Source: Christiangramia bathymodioli (GTDB lineage Bacteria; Bacteroidota; Bacteroidia; Flavobacteriales; Flavobacteriaceae). Taken from it: 64,000 nt of DNA. Shown here in pieces: positions 36,580 through 45,790 of the stretch; position 1 is the first letter of the stretch, and the number at the start of each line of letters is the position of its first letter. A program made the translations under genes and the position numbers. The notes under the pieces were generated by a model. That model was given only the letters and a program-made list of their open reading frames with translations, was not told the origin of the DNA and ran no database searches. Location: contig SRSL01000005.1 of assembly GCA_009735695.1 (NCBI GenBank), positions 62,001-126,000 on the forward strand, read 5' to 3'.

Positions 36580-36727
36580 TGTAACGAGAATGTCTGCAAA
36601 ACCCTGTTATACTGGGGCTTATATTCTTAAAAACTAATTTCAAGTATCGTAATGACGTAGGCAGAATCTTAAGGACAACCTATGTTTTCCAATACATTAG
36701 TTAAAGATAAAGCAAAAAAAATCTCAT

Positions 36728-37900
36728 ATGAGCACAGAAAAAGTAGAAATTTTCGACACTACCTTGCGTGATGGAGAGCAGGTTCCAGGCTGTAAATTGA
36801 ATACCCAACAAAAATTAAAAATTGCTGCACGACTGGATGAACTGGGCGTGGATGTTATAGAAGCCGGTTTTCCTGTTTCAAGCCCTGGTGATTTTCAATC
36901 GGTTACTGAGATCTCGAAACTCGTTAAAAATGCAACGGTATGTGGACTTACCCGTGCCGTAAAAAACGATATCAGAGTTGCTGCCGAAGCGCTGAAGTAT
37001 GCTCGCAAACCAAGAATACATACCGGAATTGGAACTTCCGATTCTCATATAAAATATAAATTCAAATCCAGCAGACCCGAGATCATTGAAAGAGCAGGCG
37101 AGGCGGTTGCCTATGCCAAAACTTTCGTTGATGATGTCGAATTTTACGCGGAAGATGCCGGAAGAACCGATAATGAATTTCTTGCAAAAGTTTGTTCCGA
37201 AGCCGTGAGAAATGGCGCTACCGTATTGAATATTCCTGATACAACAGGATATTGTCTTCCGGAAGAATACGGTAAAAAGATCAAATATCTTAAGGAAAAT
37301 GTAGTAGGGATCGAAAATGTGATCATCTCCTGCCATTGCCATAATGACCTTGGATTGGCCACGGCCAATGCTATCGCCGGGGTATCGAATGGCGCTCGAC
37401 AAATCGAATGTACCATCAACGGTATTGGCGAAAGAGCTGGTAACACTGCGTTGGAAGAGGTCGTCATGATCCTTAGACAGCATCCGTATTTGAATTTGAA
37501 TACAGAAATTAATCCTCAGTTGTTATACGACACCAGTAAAATGGTCTCCAGGGAAATGGGTATGTTCGTACAGCCGAACAAAGCGATCGTCGGCGCCAAT
37601 GCATTTGCGCATAGTTCAGGCATTCACCAGGATGGCGTCATCAAAAATAGAGAAACATACGAAATTATAAATCCAGCCGATGTCGGGGTCACCGAGTCGG
37701 CTATTGTTTTAACTGCCCGAAGCGGTAGAGCCGCTCTGGCCTATAAGGCGAAGAAAATGGGTTACAACTTAACTAAATTGGAATTAGATAGCGTGTACAC
37801 CGAATTTCTGAATTTCGCTGATGCCAAGAAAGAAGTGGCAGACCATGATATTCATACCATTATGGACATTTATAAAAAAAGTACAAGAGCAATTGCTTAA
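36728..37900 (+). CDS. leuA: 2-isopropylmalate synthase (short form)
   Basis: LeuA condenses 2-oxoisovalerate with acetyl-CoA, the first leucine-specific step. Motifs of the HMGL-like superfamily are present: [13 protein letters not shown] (metal Asp, Arg), [40 protein letters not shown] (metal His pair) and NGIGERAGN. At 390 aa it has only the catalytic barrel and the subdomain; the C-terminal LeuA_dimer allosteric domain of ~500-aa enzymes is missing. Leucine feedback by that route should therefore be absent (inference). First gene of leuACDB; a TATGTTTT near-box at 36681-36688 is a possible promoter element. Confidence 0.92.
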   Translation: MSTEKVEIFDTTLRDGEQVPGCKLNTQQKLKIAARLDELGVDVIEAGFPVSSPGDFQSVTEISKLVKNATVCGLTRAVKNDIRVAAEALKYARKPRIHTGIGTSDSHIKYKFKSSRPEIIERAGEAVAYAKTFVDDVEFYAEDAGRTDNEFLAKVCSEAVRNGATVLNIPDTTGYCLPEEYGKKIKYLKENVVGIENVIISCHCHNDLGLATANAIAGVSNGARQIECTINGIGERAGNTALEEVVMILRQHPYLNLNTEINPQLLYDTSKMVSREMGMFVQPNKAIVGANAFAHSSGIHQDGVIKNRETYEIINPADVGVTESAIVLTARSGRAALAYKAKKMGYNLTKLELDSVYTEFLNFADAKKEVADHDIHTIMDIYKKSTRAIA

Positions 37901-37906
37901 AGAACT

Positions 37907-39289
37907 ATGAAGAAAACCTTATTTGATAAAATATGGGACTCCCATGTGGTGGAGAGCATTCCTAACGGACCGGACATCTTGTATATCGACAAACACCTGA
38001 TCCATGAAGTGACGAGTCCGCAGGCATTTAATGAACTAAAAGAAAGAAATATTCCAATTTTTCGTCCCGAGCAGATCGTTGCAACGGCCGATCATAATAC
38101 TCCTACTAAAGATCAGCATCTTCCGGTAAAAGATCTTTTGTCGAGAAAGCAACTTAAGGAGCTTAGTCAAAACTGTGAAGAAAATAATATTACACTATAC
38201 GGACTAGGCCATCCCTACAATGGTATTGTCCATGTGATGGCTCCCGAGCTGGGTATCACTCAACCCGGGATGACCATCGTTTGCGGCGATAGTCATACTT
38301 CTACGCACGGTGCCTTTGGAACCATTGCCTTTGGAATTGGCACCAGCCAGGTTACGCAGGTTTTTGCCAGCCAGTGTCTGCTGGTTGAAAAACCGAAAAA
38401 ATTAAGAGTAAATGTCAATGGAAAGCTCAAAAAAGGTGTGCTTCCCAAAGATGTAATTCTTTATATCATAAGCAAACTGGGAACCAATTCAGGTACCGGA
38501 TATTTCTGTGAATACGCCGGAAACGTATTCGAGGAAATGTCTATGGAAGGCCGAATGAGCGTTTGTAACATGAGCATTGAAATGGGAGCCCGTGGCGGAT
38601 TGATCGCGCCAGACCAGACTACCATCGAGTATGTTGAAGGCCGGGAATTTGCTCCAAAAGGTGCAGAGTTTGAAAAAATGAAAGCGCACTGGGAAACTTT
38701 AAAAACCGATGAAGGAGCTGAATTCGACCAGGAATACTCTTTTGAAGCTGAAGATATCGAACCTATGATCACCTACGGTACCAATCCGGGAATGGGGATC
38801 AAATTAACCGGATCTATTCCGATGGAAGGAAATAAGAGCGATGCGAAAGCGCTCGCTTATATGAACTTTAAGCCCGGTGAAACGCTACTCGAAAAACCGA
38901 TCAACTATATTTTCATTGGGAGTTGTACTAACTCCAGAATTGAAGATTTCAGAGTTGCGGCCTCTTATATCAAAGGGAAAAAGAAGGCAGAAAATGTAAA
39001 TGCCCTCATCGTTCCCGGAAGCCGACAGGTTGCTTCCCAGATCAGGGAAGAAGGTCTGGACAAGGTTTTCGAGGAAGCAGGATTTACACTAAGACAGCCG
39101 GGTTGCTCCGCCTGTCTGGCCATGAATGATGATAAGATCCCGGAAGGAGAGTATTGTGTATCCACCAGTAACCGAAATTTCGAAGGACGACAGGGTCCTG
39201 GTTCAAGAACCATTCTTGCCAGTCCGCTTACGGCGGCTGCCACGGCCATTTCAGGTAAGATTTCAGATTACACCCAAACATTGAACTGA
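37907..39289 (+). CDS. leuC: 3-isopropylmalate dehydratase large subunit
   Basis: LeuC carries the 4Fe-4S cluster of isopropylmalate isomerase. 460 aa, typical. Seen: [12 protein letters not shown], the [22 protein letters not shown] segment, [17 protein letters not shown] with the first cluster Cys and [13 protein letters not shown] with the remaining two. It begins 6 bp after leuA and abuts leuD with a 1-bp overlap. Confidence 0.97.
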   Translation: MKKTLFDKIWDSHVVESIPNGPDILYIDKHLIHEVTSPQAFNELKERNIPIFRPEQIVATADHNTPTKDQHLPVKDLLSRKQLKELSQNCEENNITLYGLGHPYNGIVHVMAPELGITQPGMTIVCGDSHTSTHGAFGTIAFGIGTSQVTQVFASQCLLVEKPKKLRVNVNGKLKKGVLPKDVILYIISKLGTNSGTGYFCEYAGNVFEEMSMEGRMSVCNMSIEMGARGGLIAPDQTTIEYVEGREFAPKGAEFEKMKAHWETLKTDEGAEFDQEYSFEAEDIEPMITYGTNPGMGIKLTGSIPMEGNKSDAKALAYMNFKPGETLLEKPINYIFIGSCTNSRIEDFRVAASYIKGKKKAENVNALIVPGSRQVASQIREEGLDKVFEEAGFTLRQPGCSACLAMNDDKIPEGEYCVSTSNRNFEGRQGPGSRTILASPLTAAATAISGKISDYTQTLN

Positions 39290-39912
39290 TGGAAAAATTC
39301 ATAAAACTAACAGATACCGCCATTCCTTTGGACGCCGAAAATGTGGATACTGACCAGATCATCCCGGCGCGTTTCCTGAAGGCGACCGATAAGGAAGGTT
39401 TTGGAGAAAACCTTTTCCGTGATTGGCGCTTTGATAAAAACGGGGAGCCAAATCCCGATTTTGTTCTGAACCAGGATAAATATTCAGGTTCCATATTGAT
39501 CGCCGGAAATAATTTTGGCTGTGGTTCCAGCCGGGAGCACGCTGCTTGGGCCATTAAAGCCTACGGATTCAAGGCGGTAGTTTCCAGTTATTTCGCCGAT
39601 ATTTTTAAAGGAAATGCCTTAAACAATGGGGTTTTACCCGTACAGGTAAGCCCTGAATTTCTGCATAAATTGTTCACTTCGGTTGAAAAAGATCCTAATG
39701 AAAAGATCATCTTCGACCTCGAGGAACAGAAAATCGAGATAGAAAGTTCAGGAGAGAGCGAAAACTTCGAGATCGATACTTATAAAAAAACCTGCCTGCT
39801 GAATGGTTATGACGATATAGATTTCTTAACAAGCAAGCTGGATGCTATCAAAAATTTTGAAAAGAAACGGTCCGGAAACCTGAATAGAATAGAAGAAACC
39901 CTACAAAACTAA
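39289..39912 (+). CDS. leuD: 3-isopropylmalate dehydratase small subunit
   Basis: LeuD, 207 aa, completes the isomerase with LeuC. It has the typical small-subunit features: [37 protein letters not shown] (substrate-loop CGSSREH) and [19 protein letters not shown]. The ATG shares one base with the leuC stop (TGATGG), as expected for translational coupling of the two subunits. Confidence 0.96.
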   Translation: MEKFIKLTDTAIPLDAENVDTDQIIPARFLKATDKEGFGENLFRDWRFDKNGEPNPDFVLNQDKYSGSILIAGNNFGCGSSREHAAWAIKAYGFKAVVSSYFADIFKGNALNNGVLPVQVSPEFLHKLFTSVEKDPNEKIIFDLEEQKIEIESSGESENFEIDTYKKTCLLNGYDDIDFLTSKLDAIKNFEKKRSGNLNRIEETLQN

Positions 39913-39916
39913 GATT

Positions 39917-41032
39917 ATGAAATTCAATATAGCCGTATTGCCCGGAGACGGGATTGGTCCCGAAATAACGCAGCAGTCCATTAAAGTGTTGCAAGCCGTT
40001 GCAGATAGATTTGATCATGACTTCAATTTCGAAGAAGCTATGGTGGGAGCAGTCGCGATCGACCAGGTTGGCGATCCATTACCTGAAGCAACCCTGGAAC
40101 TATGCAAAAATTCAGATGCTGTACTGTTCGGCGCCATTGGAGATCCTAAATATGACAATGATCCATCAGCAAAAGTAAGACCGGAGCAAGGCCTTTTAAA
40201 ATTGAGAAAAGAACTGGGCCTTTTTGCTAATATCAGGCCGGTTAGAGCCTATGACAGTCTTATTCATAAATCACCATTAAAACCTGAAAATATCGAAGGA
40301 GCCGATATGGTGATCTTCCGGGAGCTTACCGGGGGAATTTACTTTGGTGAAAAAAGCACTTCTGAAGATGGAAGATCGGCTTCAGATCTTTGTTCGTATT
40401 CGGTTGAAGAGATCGAGCGGGTAGCTCATCTAGCTTTTAAAGCTGCAGAAGACAGGAGAAAGAAATTAACCCTTGTTGATAAGGCAAACGTTCTGGAGAC
40501 TTCACGTCTATGGCGAAAAACAGTAACCGCGATCGCTAAAGAATATCCAGACGTACAGGTTGATTATTTGTTCGTGGACAACGCTGCGATGCAAATGATC
40601 CTGAATCCAAAACAATTCGATGTCATCCTAACCGAAAATATGTTCGGAGATATCATTTCCGATGAGGCCAGCGTAATTGGCGGAAGTATCGGGTTACTGG
40701 AATCGGCGTCTGTGGGAACTGAAAATGCGCTTTTTGAGCCTATCCATGGTTCCTATCCACAGGCAGCGGGGAAAGGAATTGCTAATCCGGTCGCTTCTGT
40801 ACTTTCAACCGCCATGTTACTGGATCATTTAGGCCTGAAAAAAGAGGCTGAAACCGTTAGGATGGCGGTGGAATTGAGTATTAAACTCAACGTGTGTACA
40901 AAAGATATCAATACCGATAATCATTATACTACCGAGCGGGTTGGAGATTTTCTGGAAAGTGTGATTAGCGATACAGAAGGTCATATTGTAAACAATGAAA
41001 ACCTCAACCTGGGGCAGATGACGATAATTTAA
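39917..41032 (+). CDS. leuB: 3-isopropylmalate dehydrogenase
   Basis: LeuB oxidatively decarboxylates 3-isopropylmalate to 2-oxoisocaproate, using NAD. 371 aa. Motifs: LPGDGIGPEITQQ, LRKELGLFANIRPV, RELTGGIYFGE, TLVDKANVLETSRLWR, ENMFGDIISDEASVIGGSIG and EPIHGSYPQAAGKGIANP. It lies 4 bp after leuD and is the last gene of the operon, ending at the terminator 41053-41091. Confidence 0.96.
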   Translation: MKFNIAVLPGDGIGPEITQQSIKVLQAVADRFDHDFNFEEAMVGAVAIDQVGDPLPEATLELCKNSDAVLFGAIGDPKYDNDPSAKVRPEQGLLKLRKELGLFANIRPVRAYDSLIHKSPLKPENIEGADMVIFRELTGGIYFGEKSTSEDGRSASDLCSYSVEEIERVAHLAFKAAEDRRKKLTLVDKANVLETSRLWRKTVTAIAKEYPDVQVDYLFVDNAAMQMILNPKQFDVILTENMFGDIISDEASVIGGSIGLLESASVGTENALFEPIHGSYPQAAGKGIANPVASVLSTAMLLDHLGLKKEAETVRMAVELSIKLNVCTKDINTDNHYTTERVGDFLESVISDTEGHIVNNENLNLGQMTII

Positions 41033-41052
41033 TTTTTCTTCATTTAAGTTTT

Positions 41053-41091
41053 GAACCTCCTGAACATAGATCATTCAGGAGGTTCTTTTTT
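41053..41091 (+). terminator. leu operon terminator
   Basis: GAACCTCCTGAA (41053-41064) pairs with TTCAGGAGGTTC (41074-41085), then six Ts. The T-run borders the argH stop; there is no T-run on the other strand, so it serves the leu side only. Confidence 0.93.
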
Positions 41092-42367
41092 ATAACTGCT
41101 GCAATTTTGCCCTGATCATATTCAGCGCAAGATTATCCTTACTCCCGGTGTGCGTATGTTTCATTCCTTCTGAAGCTTCATAAGTTCCTTCCTGCACCTG
41201 GCCTCCAATGATCTGGTATGCATCCCTGAATGATTTGCCATTGATCACCAGTTCGTTTATGCTATCTACCGTAAACAGATACTTGTATTTTTCATCTTTA
41301 AGGTCAACTTCCTTTACCTTTATCTGCGCTATGGAATGGGTAAAAATATCCAGGATTTCCTTCATATTTTCAACAGCGTAAATACTGTTCTCCTTGATTA
41401 GCTGAAAATCCCGGTGATAACCGCTTGGCAGGTTATTCGTGATAAGGATCATCTCATTTGCGATCGCCTGGAATTTATTGCATTTGCCTCTTACCAGTTC
41501 AAAAACGTCCGGATTCTTTTTGTGCGGCATAATGCTGGAGCCGGTCGTCAATTCATCCGGGAAAGTGATAAAATCGAAATTCTGACTCATATACAAACAG
41601 ATATCCATAGCAAACCTGGAAAGCGTATTGGCGAGGGAAGCGATATTCGAAGTCACCGTTCTCTCACATTTCCCCCTGCTCATCTGGGATGCGACCACAT
41701 TAAATTTTTGTGTTGAAAAACCTAATTCCTCAGTTGTGAATTCCCTGTCTATGGGGAAAGACGAACCATATCCAGCTGCCGATCCTAATGGATTCTGATC
41801 TACGATCTTCAATCCAGCTTGAAGTAAGTAAAGGTCATCGATAAGTAACTCCGCATAAGCCGAAAACCATAGTCCGAAGGAAGAAGGCATGGCCACCTGA
41901 AGATGTGTATATCCTGGAAGTAACTTCTCTTTATGTTCCTCTGCCAGTCCTAACAGAACTTCAATGAGGTCTTTCGTTTTACTTATGATCTGGTTCAGAT
42001 TCTCTTTAAAGTACAATTGCTGGGCCACCAGAACCTGGTCGTTCCTTGATCGGGCGGTATGGATCTTTTTCCCGGTATCTCCCAGTTTTTTGGTTAGCTC
42101 AAATTCGATCTTGGAATGAACATCTTCAAAATCCTCTTCGATCTCAAATTCGCCTTTTTCAAGCTGATCTTTTAGAATATCCAATTCCGCAAGCAATGAT
42201 CCTACTTCCATTTCAGTCAGAATTCCGACTTTTCCCAACATTTTTGCATGGGCTTTAGAAGCCTGAATATCATATTCGGCCAGGTGCATATCCAGTTCAC
42301 GGTCGTTCCCTACCGTGAACTTTTCTATTTTTTTGTCTATTGAAATACCTTTATCCCAGAGTTTCAT
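41090..42367 (-). CDS. argH: Argininosuccinate lyase
   Basis: ArgH splits argininosuccinate to arginine and fumarate, the last step of arginine synthesis. 425 aa, a little shorter than the usual ~460. The superfamily signature GSSIMPHKKNPD is intact. Other segments: GDTGKKIHTARSRNDQV, LLPGYTHLQVAMPSSFG, NPLGSAAGYGSSFPIDR. It is the last gene of the leftward arginine cluster and is separated from the next gene by a repeat-containing gap of 227 bp. Confidence 0.95.
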   Translation of the reverse strand: MKLWDKGISIDKKIEKFTVGNDRELDMHLAEYDIQASKAHAKMLGKVGILTEMEVGSLLAELDILKDQLEKGEFEIEEDFEDVHSKIEFELTKKLGDTGKKIHTARSRNDQVLVAQQLYFKENLNQIISKTKDLIEVLLGLAEEHKEKLLPGYTHLQVAMPSSFGLWFSAYAELLIDDLYLLQAGLKIVDQNPLGSAAGYGSSFPIDREFTTEELGFSTQKFNVVASQMSRGKCERTVTSNIASLANTLSRFAMDICLYMSQNFDFITFPDELTTGSSIMPHKKNPDVFELVRGKCNKFQAIANEMILITNNLPSGYHRDFQLIKENSIYAVENMKEILDIFTHSIAQIKVKEVDLKDEKYKYLFTVDSINELVINGKSFRDAYQIIGGQVQEGTYEASEGMKHTHTGSKDNLALNMIRAKLQQL

Positions 42368-42387
42368 ATTATCTAATTTAATATTTT

Positions 42388-42494
42388 GTCATCCTGAACT
42401 CGTTTCAGGATCTCATGAGAAGCTGAAACAAGTTCAGCTTGACGTTATTTTACTTGTCGCACTGAGCCTGTCGCACTTCGACAAGCTCAGTGCG
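42388..42494. repeat. Two palindromic repeats between argH and the argE-like gene
   Basis: A family 1 copy at 42388-42444 has two palindromes (ATCCTGAAC...GTTTCAGGAT and AGCTGAAAC...GTTCAGCT). A second element at 42458-42494 has CGCACTGAGC and GCTCAGTGCG at its ends. In transcripts of the operon both fold into hairpins. Confidence 0.85.
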
Positions 42495-42594
42495 CTATTT
42501 TATTTCGGTGAATTCTAAATTCTACCACTAATGCACGAATAAAAAAGCATTAATGAATCCGTGGCTGCATATACTAAAAATGCAGTTCAACAAA

Positions 42595-43662
42595 TCATTT
42601 AAGCGCCTTCTCCAGCAATTTTATATATTTTTCTATTCCCTCTTCGATCTCTTTCACATAAATGAATTCATCTGCGGAATGCGACCTGGTGGAATCACCC
42701 GGACCTAATTTCACCGACGGACAACTCAGCATGGCCTGGTCTGAAAGCGTTGGTGAGCCATATGTTTCCATTCCAAGATCAATTCCTGCCTTTACCAGCG
42801 CATGATCTAAGGGGATTGATGAGGAGTTAAGTCTTAAACTTCTCGCATTTATCTCGTCGACGGGAGCCTTTTCCTTCAGGATAGTTTCGATTTCATTGTT
42901 GCTGTATTTGTCATTCACCCGAACATCGATCACCAAATGTGTTTTTGCCGGTACTACATTATGCTGACTACCGGCATTGATCTGGGTCACGGTGACTTTT
43001 ACTTCACCTAAAGTTTCAGAAACCTTTTCCAATTTGAAGTTTTCAAACCACTCCAGAACTTTAGCGGTTTTGTAGATGGAATTATCGGTATTTGGATGAG
43101 CAGCATGCGAAGGAGTGCCCTGCACCACCGCATCAAAAACGATCAGGCCTTTTTCCGCAACCGCGAGGTTCATCAGTGTTGGTTCTCCTACGATGGCAAC
43201 ATCGATTTTGGGAATTTCCGGAAGTAAGGCAGCAATCCCATTTTTTCCATTGATCTCCTCCTCTGCCGTTCCCGCGTATAGTATATTATGGCTTAGGTTT
43301 TCAGCTGAAAAAAGATAAGTAAAGGTGGCTAGCAGTGAAACCAGGCACCCCCCGGCATCGTTACTACCTAATCCATATAATTTGCCATTTTCGATCTCTG
43401 CTTTGAAAGGATCTCTGGTATAAGCTGAATTCGGTTTTACCGTGTCGTGGTGAGAATTCAACAGCAGGGTTGGTTTTGACTCATCAAAGTGCTCATTCAC
43501 TGCCCAGATATTATTCATTTGTCGATGATGAGGAATTTTATGTTGATTGAACCAGTCCTGAAGCAGATCGGCCGTTAGGTTCTCCTCGCCAGAAAATGAC
43601 TGAGTTTCTATCAGCTTTTTCAGCAATTCGATGGCCTGTTCCTGAAGTTTCCTTAGCTGCAT
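42595..43662 (-). CDS. M20-family deacylase of the arginine pathway (ArgE-like)
   Basis: A 355-aa M20 zinc peptidase. Metal/catalytic positions: SHHDTVKPN (His and Asp), GLGSNDAGGC (bridging Asp), GTAEEEINGKNG (catalytic Glu-Glu), VGEPTLMNLAV, and the C-terminal RSHSADEFI (His). It lies 1 bp from argB and within the arginine cluster. In pathways using ArgF', the deacylase removes the acyl group after carbamoylation, so its substrate should be N-acyl-citrulline rather than N-acyl-ornithine. Whether the acyl is acetyl or succinyl is not visible here. Confidence 0.88.
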   Translation of the reverse strand: MQLRKLQEQAIELLKKLIETQSFSGEENLTADLLQDWFNQHKIPHHRQMNNIWAVNEHFDESKPTLLLNSHHDTVKPNSAYTRDPFKAEIENGKLYGLGSNDAGGCLVSLLATFTYLFSAENLSHNILYAGTAEEEINGKNGIAALLPEIPKIDVAIVGEPTLMNLAVAEKGLIVFDAVVQGTPSHAAHPNTDNSIYKTAKVLEWFENFKLEKVSETLGEVKVTVTQINAGSQHNVVPAKTHLVIDVRVNDKYSNNEIETILKEKAPVDEINARSLRLNSSSIPLDHALVKAGIDLGMETYGSPTLSDQAMLSCPSVKLGPGDSTRSHSADEFIYVKEIEEGIEKYIKLLEKALK

Positions 43663-44438
43663 TACAGTATAATTTTGGTATGAATTGAATTTTCTTTTAG
43701 AAGGTCAGCATCCCCAAGAAGAACCGACTTCACTCCTCTTTCGATCCCCTGGAAACAATTATGAAGTTTGGGCAGCATCCCATCAGTGATCACTTTGGCA
43801 TCAACCAGTTCTTTATATTTCTCTGAATCTATGACCGAAATTACAGAATTTTCGTCGCTAATATCTTTAAGTACTCCTTTTTTCTCTGAACAGAAATAGA
43901 GTTCAGTTTCGTATTGCTCGCTCATGGAAATGGCAATTTCTGATGCCACCGAGTCCCCATTCGTATTAAGCAGCACTCCTTCTGCTGTACTTGATATTGC
44001 TGAAAAAACCGGTACGATCTCCTGGTCCAGTAACGAGCTGATAAACCCTGTGTTCACCTTTTCCACATCTCCAACATAACCATAATCGATCTCTTTCACG
44101 GGTCGTCTTTTTGAGATCAAAACGTTCCCGTCTGCCCCACAAAGGCCAATGGCATTCTGTTTTTTAGACTGAAGTTTAGCAACGATATTTTTATTCAGAA
44201 GTCCGCCGTATACCATCGTGATCACTTCCATGGAATTCTTGTCGGTGATCCTTCTGCCGTCAACCATTTTTGTTTCATAGCCTAGTTTACCAGCAATTTC
44301 AGTGGCTTTATTACCACCTCCGTGACACAGGATCTTCGGACCTTCCAACTGGACAAAATCATCCAGGAAGGAATTCAGCAAAGCTTCATTTTCTATAAGC
44401 TTGCCTCCTATTTTTACGATTTTCAGGCTTTGTTTCAT
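43662..44438 (-). CDS. argB: N-acylglutamate kinase ArgB
   Basis: ArgB phosphorylates N-acylglutamate, the second step. 258 aa, amino-acid kinase fold: KIVKIGGKLIENEAL, PKILCHGGGNKATEIAGKLG, the MVDGRRITD substrate region, AIGLCGADGNVL, NTNGDSVASEIAISM. It lies in the cluster with argF' and so acts in the same acyl route. The stop shares one base with the start of the argE-like gene (43662). Confidence 0.92.
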   Translation of the reverse strand: MKQSLKIVKIGGKLIENEALLNSFLDDFVQLEGPKILCHGGGNKATEIAGKLGYETKMVDGRRITDKNSMEVITMVYGGLLNKNIVAKLQSKKQNAIGLCGADGNVLISKRRPVKEIDYGYVGDVEKVNTGFISSLLDQEIVPVFSAISSTAEGVLLNTNGDSVASEIAISMSEQYETELYFCSEKKGVLKDISDENSVISVIDSEKYKELVDAKVITDGMLPKLHNCFQGIERGVKSVLLGDADLLKENSIHTKIIL

Positions 44439-44581
44439 ATTTTAATTTTCTTGGCCACGAATGCACTAATATTCTACTAAGCTCTTTCATTTGGTCGAGG
44501 CTGCACTCCCAGCCGTGGCAATCTCTACTTGAGAGATTTATCACTTCGTTCGAATTGCATTATTATTCTAATTATTTTTTT

Positions 44582-44649
44582 GTCATCCTGAACTCGTTTC
44601 AGGATCTCAAGAGAAGCTGAAACTCCCGAAGCTTCGGGACAGCTTGACG
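44582..44649. repeat. Family 1 palindromic repeat between argB and argF'
   Basis: A repeat beginning GTCATCCTGAACTCGTTTCAGGATC whose second palindrome is extended by TCCCGAAGCTTCGGGA. A degenerate family 2 remnant precedes it around 44490-44560 (ending TTCGTTCGAATTGC). The 217-bp gap holds no gene. Confidence 0.85.
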
Positions 44650-44655
44650 ATATGT

Positions 44656-45603
44656 TCAATTATTACACTCCAGAATCCTTTTCAACACCACCTGCGCTGC
44701 AAAGGTTCGATTATTCGCCTGTTGGATGACAATGGAATTCTCACTATCCAACAGGTCATCAGCGATCACCACATTTCTTCTAACCGGAAGGCAATGCATC
44801 ACCTTTGCATTATTTGAATTTTTGAGTTTAGCCTGATCCACGGTCCAGTTTTTCTGAACATTCAGAACCTGACCATAATTTTCATAACTGCTCCAGTTCT
44901 TTACATAAACGAAATCGGCATCCAGAAAAGCCTTTTCCTGGTCATGCTCTACTTTTACCTGATTCCTTAAATGTGGCGCCAGATCATATCCTTCCGGGTT
45001 AGTGATCACAAAATCTACTTCCAGCCTTTGCATCATCTCTACAAAGGAATTGGCTACCGACTGCGGTAAAGCTTTTGGATGTGGCGCCCAGCTTAGAACC
45101 ACTTTTGGTCTTTTTACCTTATTGTTCTCCTGAATGGTAATCGCATCCGCTAATGCCTGTAGTGGATGCCCTGTAGCGCTTTCTAGGTTTACAATTGGGA
45201 CCGAAGCATATTTTTTAAAACTATTCAGCACCTGTTCGGCTTCATCTTTTTCCTTATCCTTTAGCCCCGGAAACGCTCTTACCGCTATAATATCGCAATA
45301 TTGAGAAAGTACCGCAGCGGCTTCCTTGATATGTTCAGCCTTATCTGAATTCATCACCGCGCCATCCTCAAATTCCAGAGCCCAGCCATCAGTCCCAACA
45401 TTCATCACCATCACTTCCATCCCAAGTAATTTTGCAGCTTTTTCGGTACTTAAACGGGTACGCAGACTGGGATTGAAAAAAAGCATCCCTAAAGTTTTCC
45501 CGGTTCCTACCCTGGATTCGGGGTTCAGAACTTTAAGACTTCTTGCCTCCCTGATGATCCCTTCGAGATCGTCTATGTCTGATATGCTGGTATAGTTCTT
45601 CAT
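44656..45603 (-). CDS. argF': N-acyl-ornithine carbamoyltransferase (ArgF', probably succinyl-specific)
   Basis: This enzyme carbamoylates an N-acylated ornithine, in place of the usual ornithine carbamoyltransferase. ATG 45603 is chosen (MKNYTSISDIDD, 315 aa), giving the normal family N-terminus; an upstream ATG at 45624 adds seven residues. The motif FFNPSLRTRLST is the ArgF' form of the carbamoyl-phosphate site, and the segment ending EHIKEAA precedes the HPLQALAD catalytic region. The residue before EHI is Ala89, where characterised acetyl-ornithine enzymes have Glu and succinyl-ornithine enzymes Pro. That difference favours N-succinylornithine (see findings). The repeat 45654-45790 separates it from argD. 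Confidence 0.88.
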   Translation of the reverse strand: MKNYTSISDIDDLEGIIREARSLKVLNPESRVGTGKTLGMLFFNPSLRTRLSTEKAAKLLGMEVMVMNVGTDGWALEFEDGAVMNSDKAEHIKEAAAVLSQYCDIIAVRAFPGLKDKEKDEAEQVLNSFKKYASVPIVNLESATGHPLQALADAITIQENNKVKRPKVVLSWAPHPKALPQSVANSFVEMMQRLEVDFVITNPEGYDLAPHLRNQVKVEHDQEKAFLDADFVYVKNWSSYENYGQVLNVQKNWTVDQAKLKNSNNAKVMHCLPVRRNVVIADDLLDSENSIVIQQANNRTFAAQVVLKRILECNN

Positions 45604-45653
45604 TTTTGAATTTAGTTTATTCATTCCTAAGAAGTTTACAACTGAGGAATCTT

Positions 45654-45790
45654 AGATTTCTCACTTCGTTCGAAATGACATCCTTTACTGTTATTTTTTC
45701 ATCATCCTGAACTCGTTTAACTACGTAGAATCTTCGATTTCAGGTTCTGAAGAGAAGCTGAATCTCCCGATGCTTCGGGACAGCTTGACG
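45654..45790. repeat. Repeat remnants; family 1 copy overlapping the end of argD
   Basis: A half family 2 copy lies at 45654-45679 (AGATTTCTC...GAAATGAC). A family 1 copy spans about 45703-45790; its first palindrome is interrupted after CTCGTTT by about 22 bp and its second carries TCCCGATGCTTCGGGA. The argD stop codon (45717-45719) and the last 24 argD codons lie inside this repeat. Confidence 0.82.

Noticed and set aside
36878-37483. A 201-codon open frame opposite leuA
   Set aside because: It is an antisense shadow of a conserved enzyme, with no start context or family motif.
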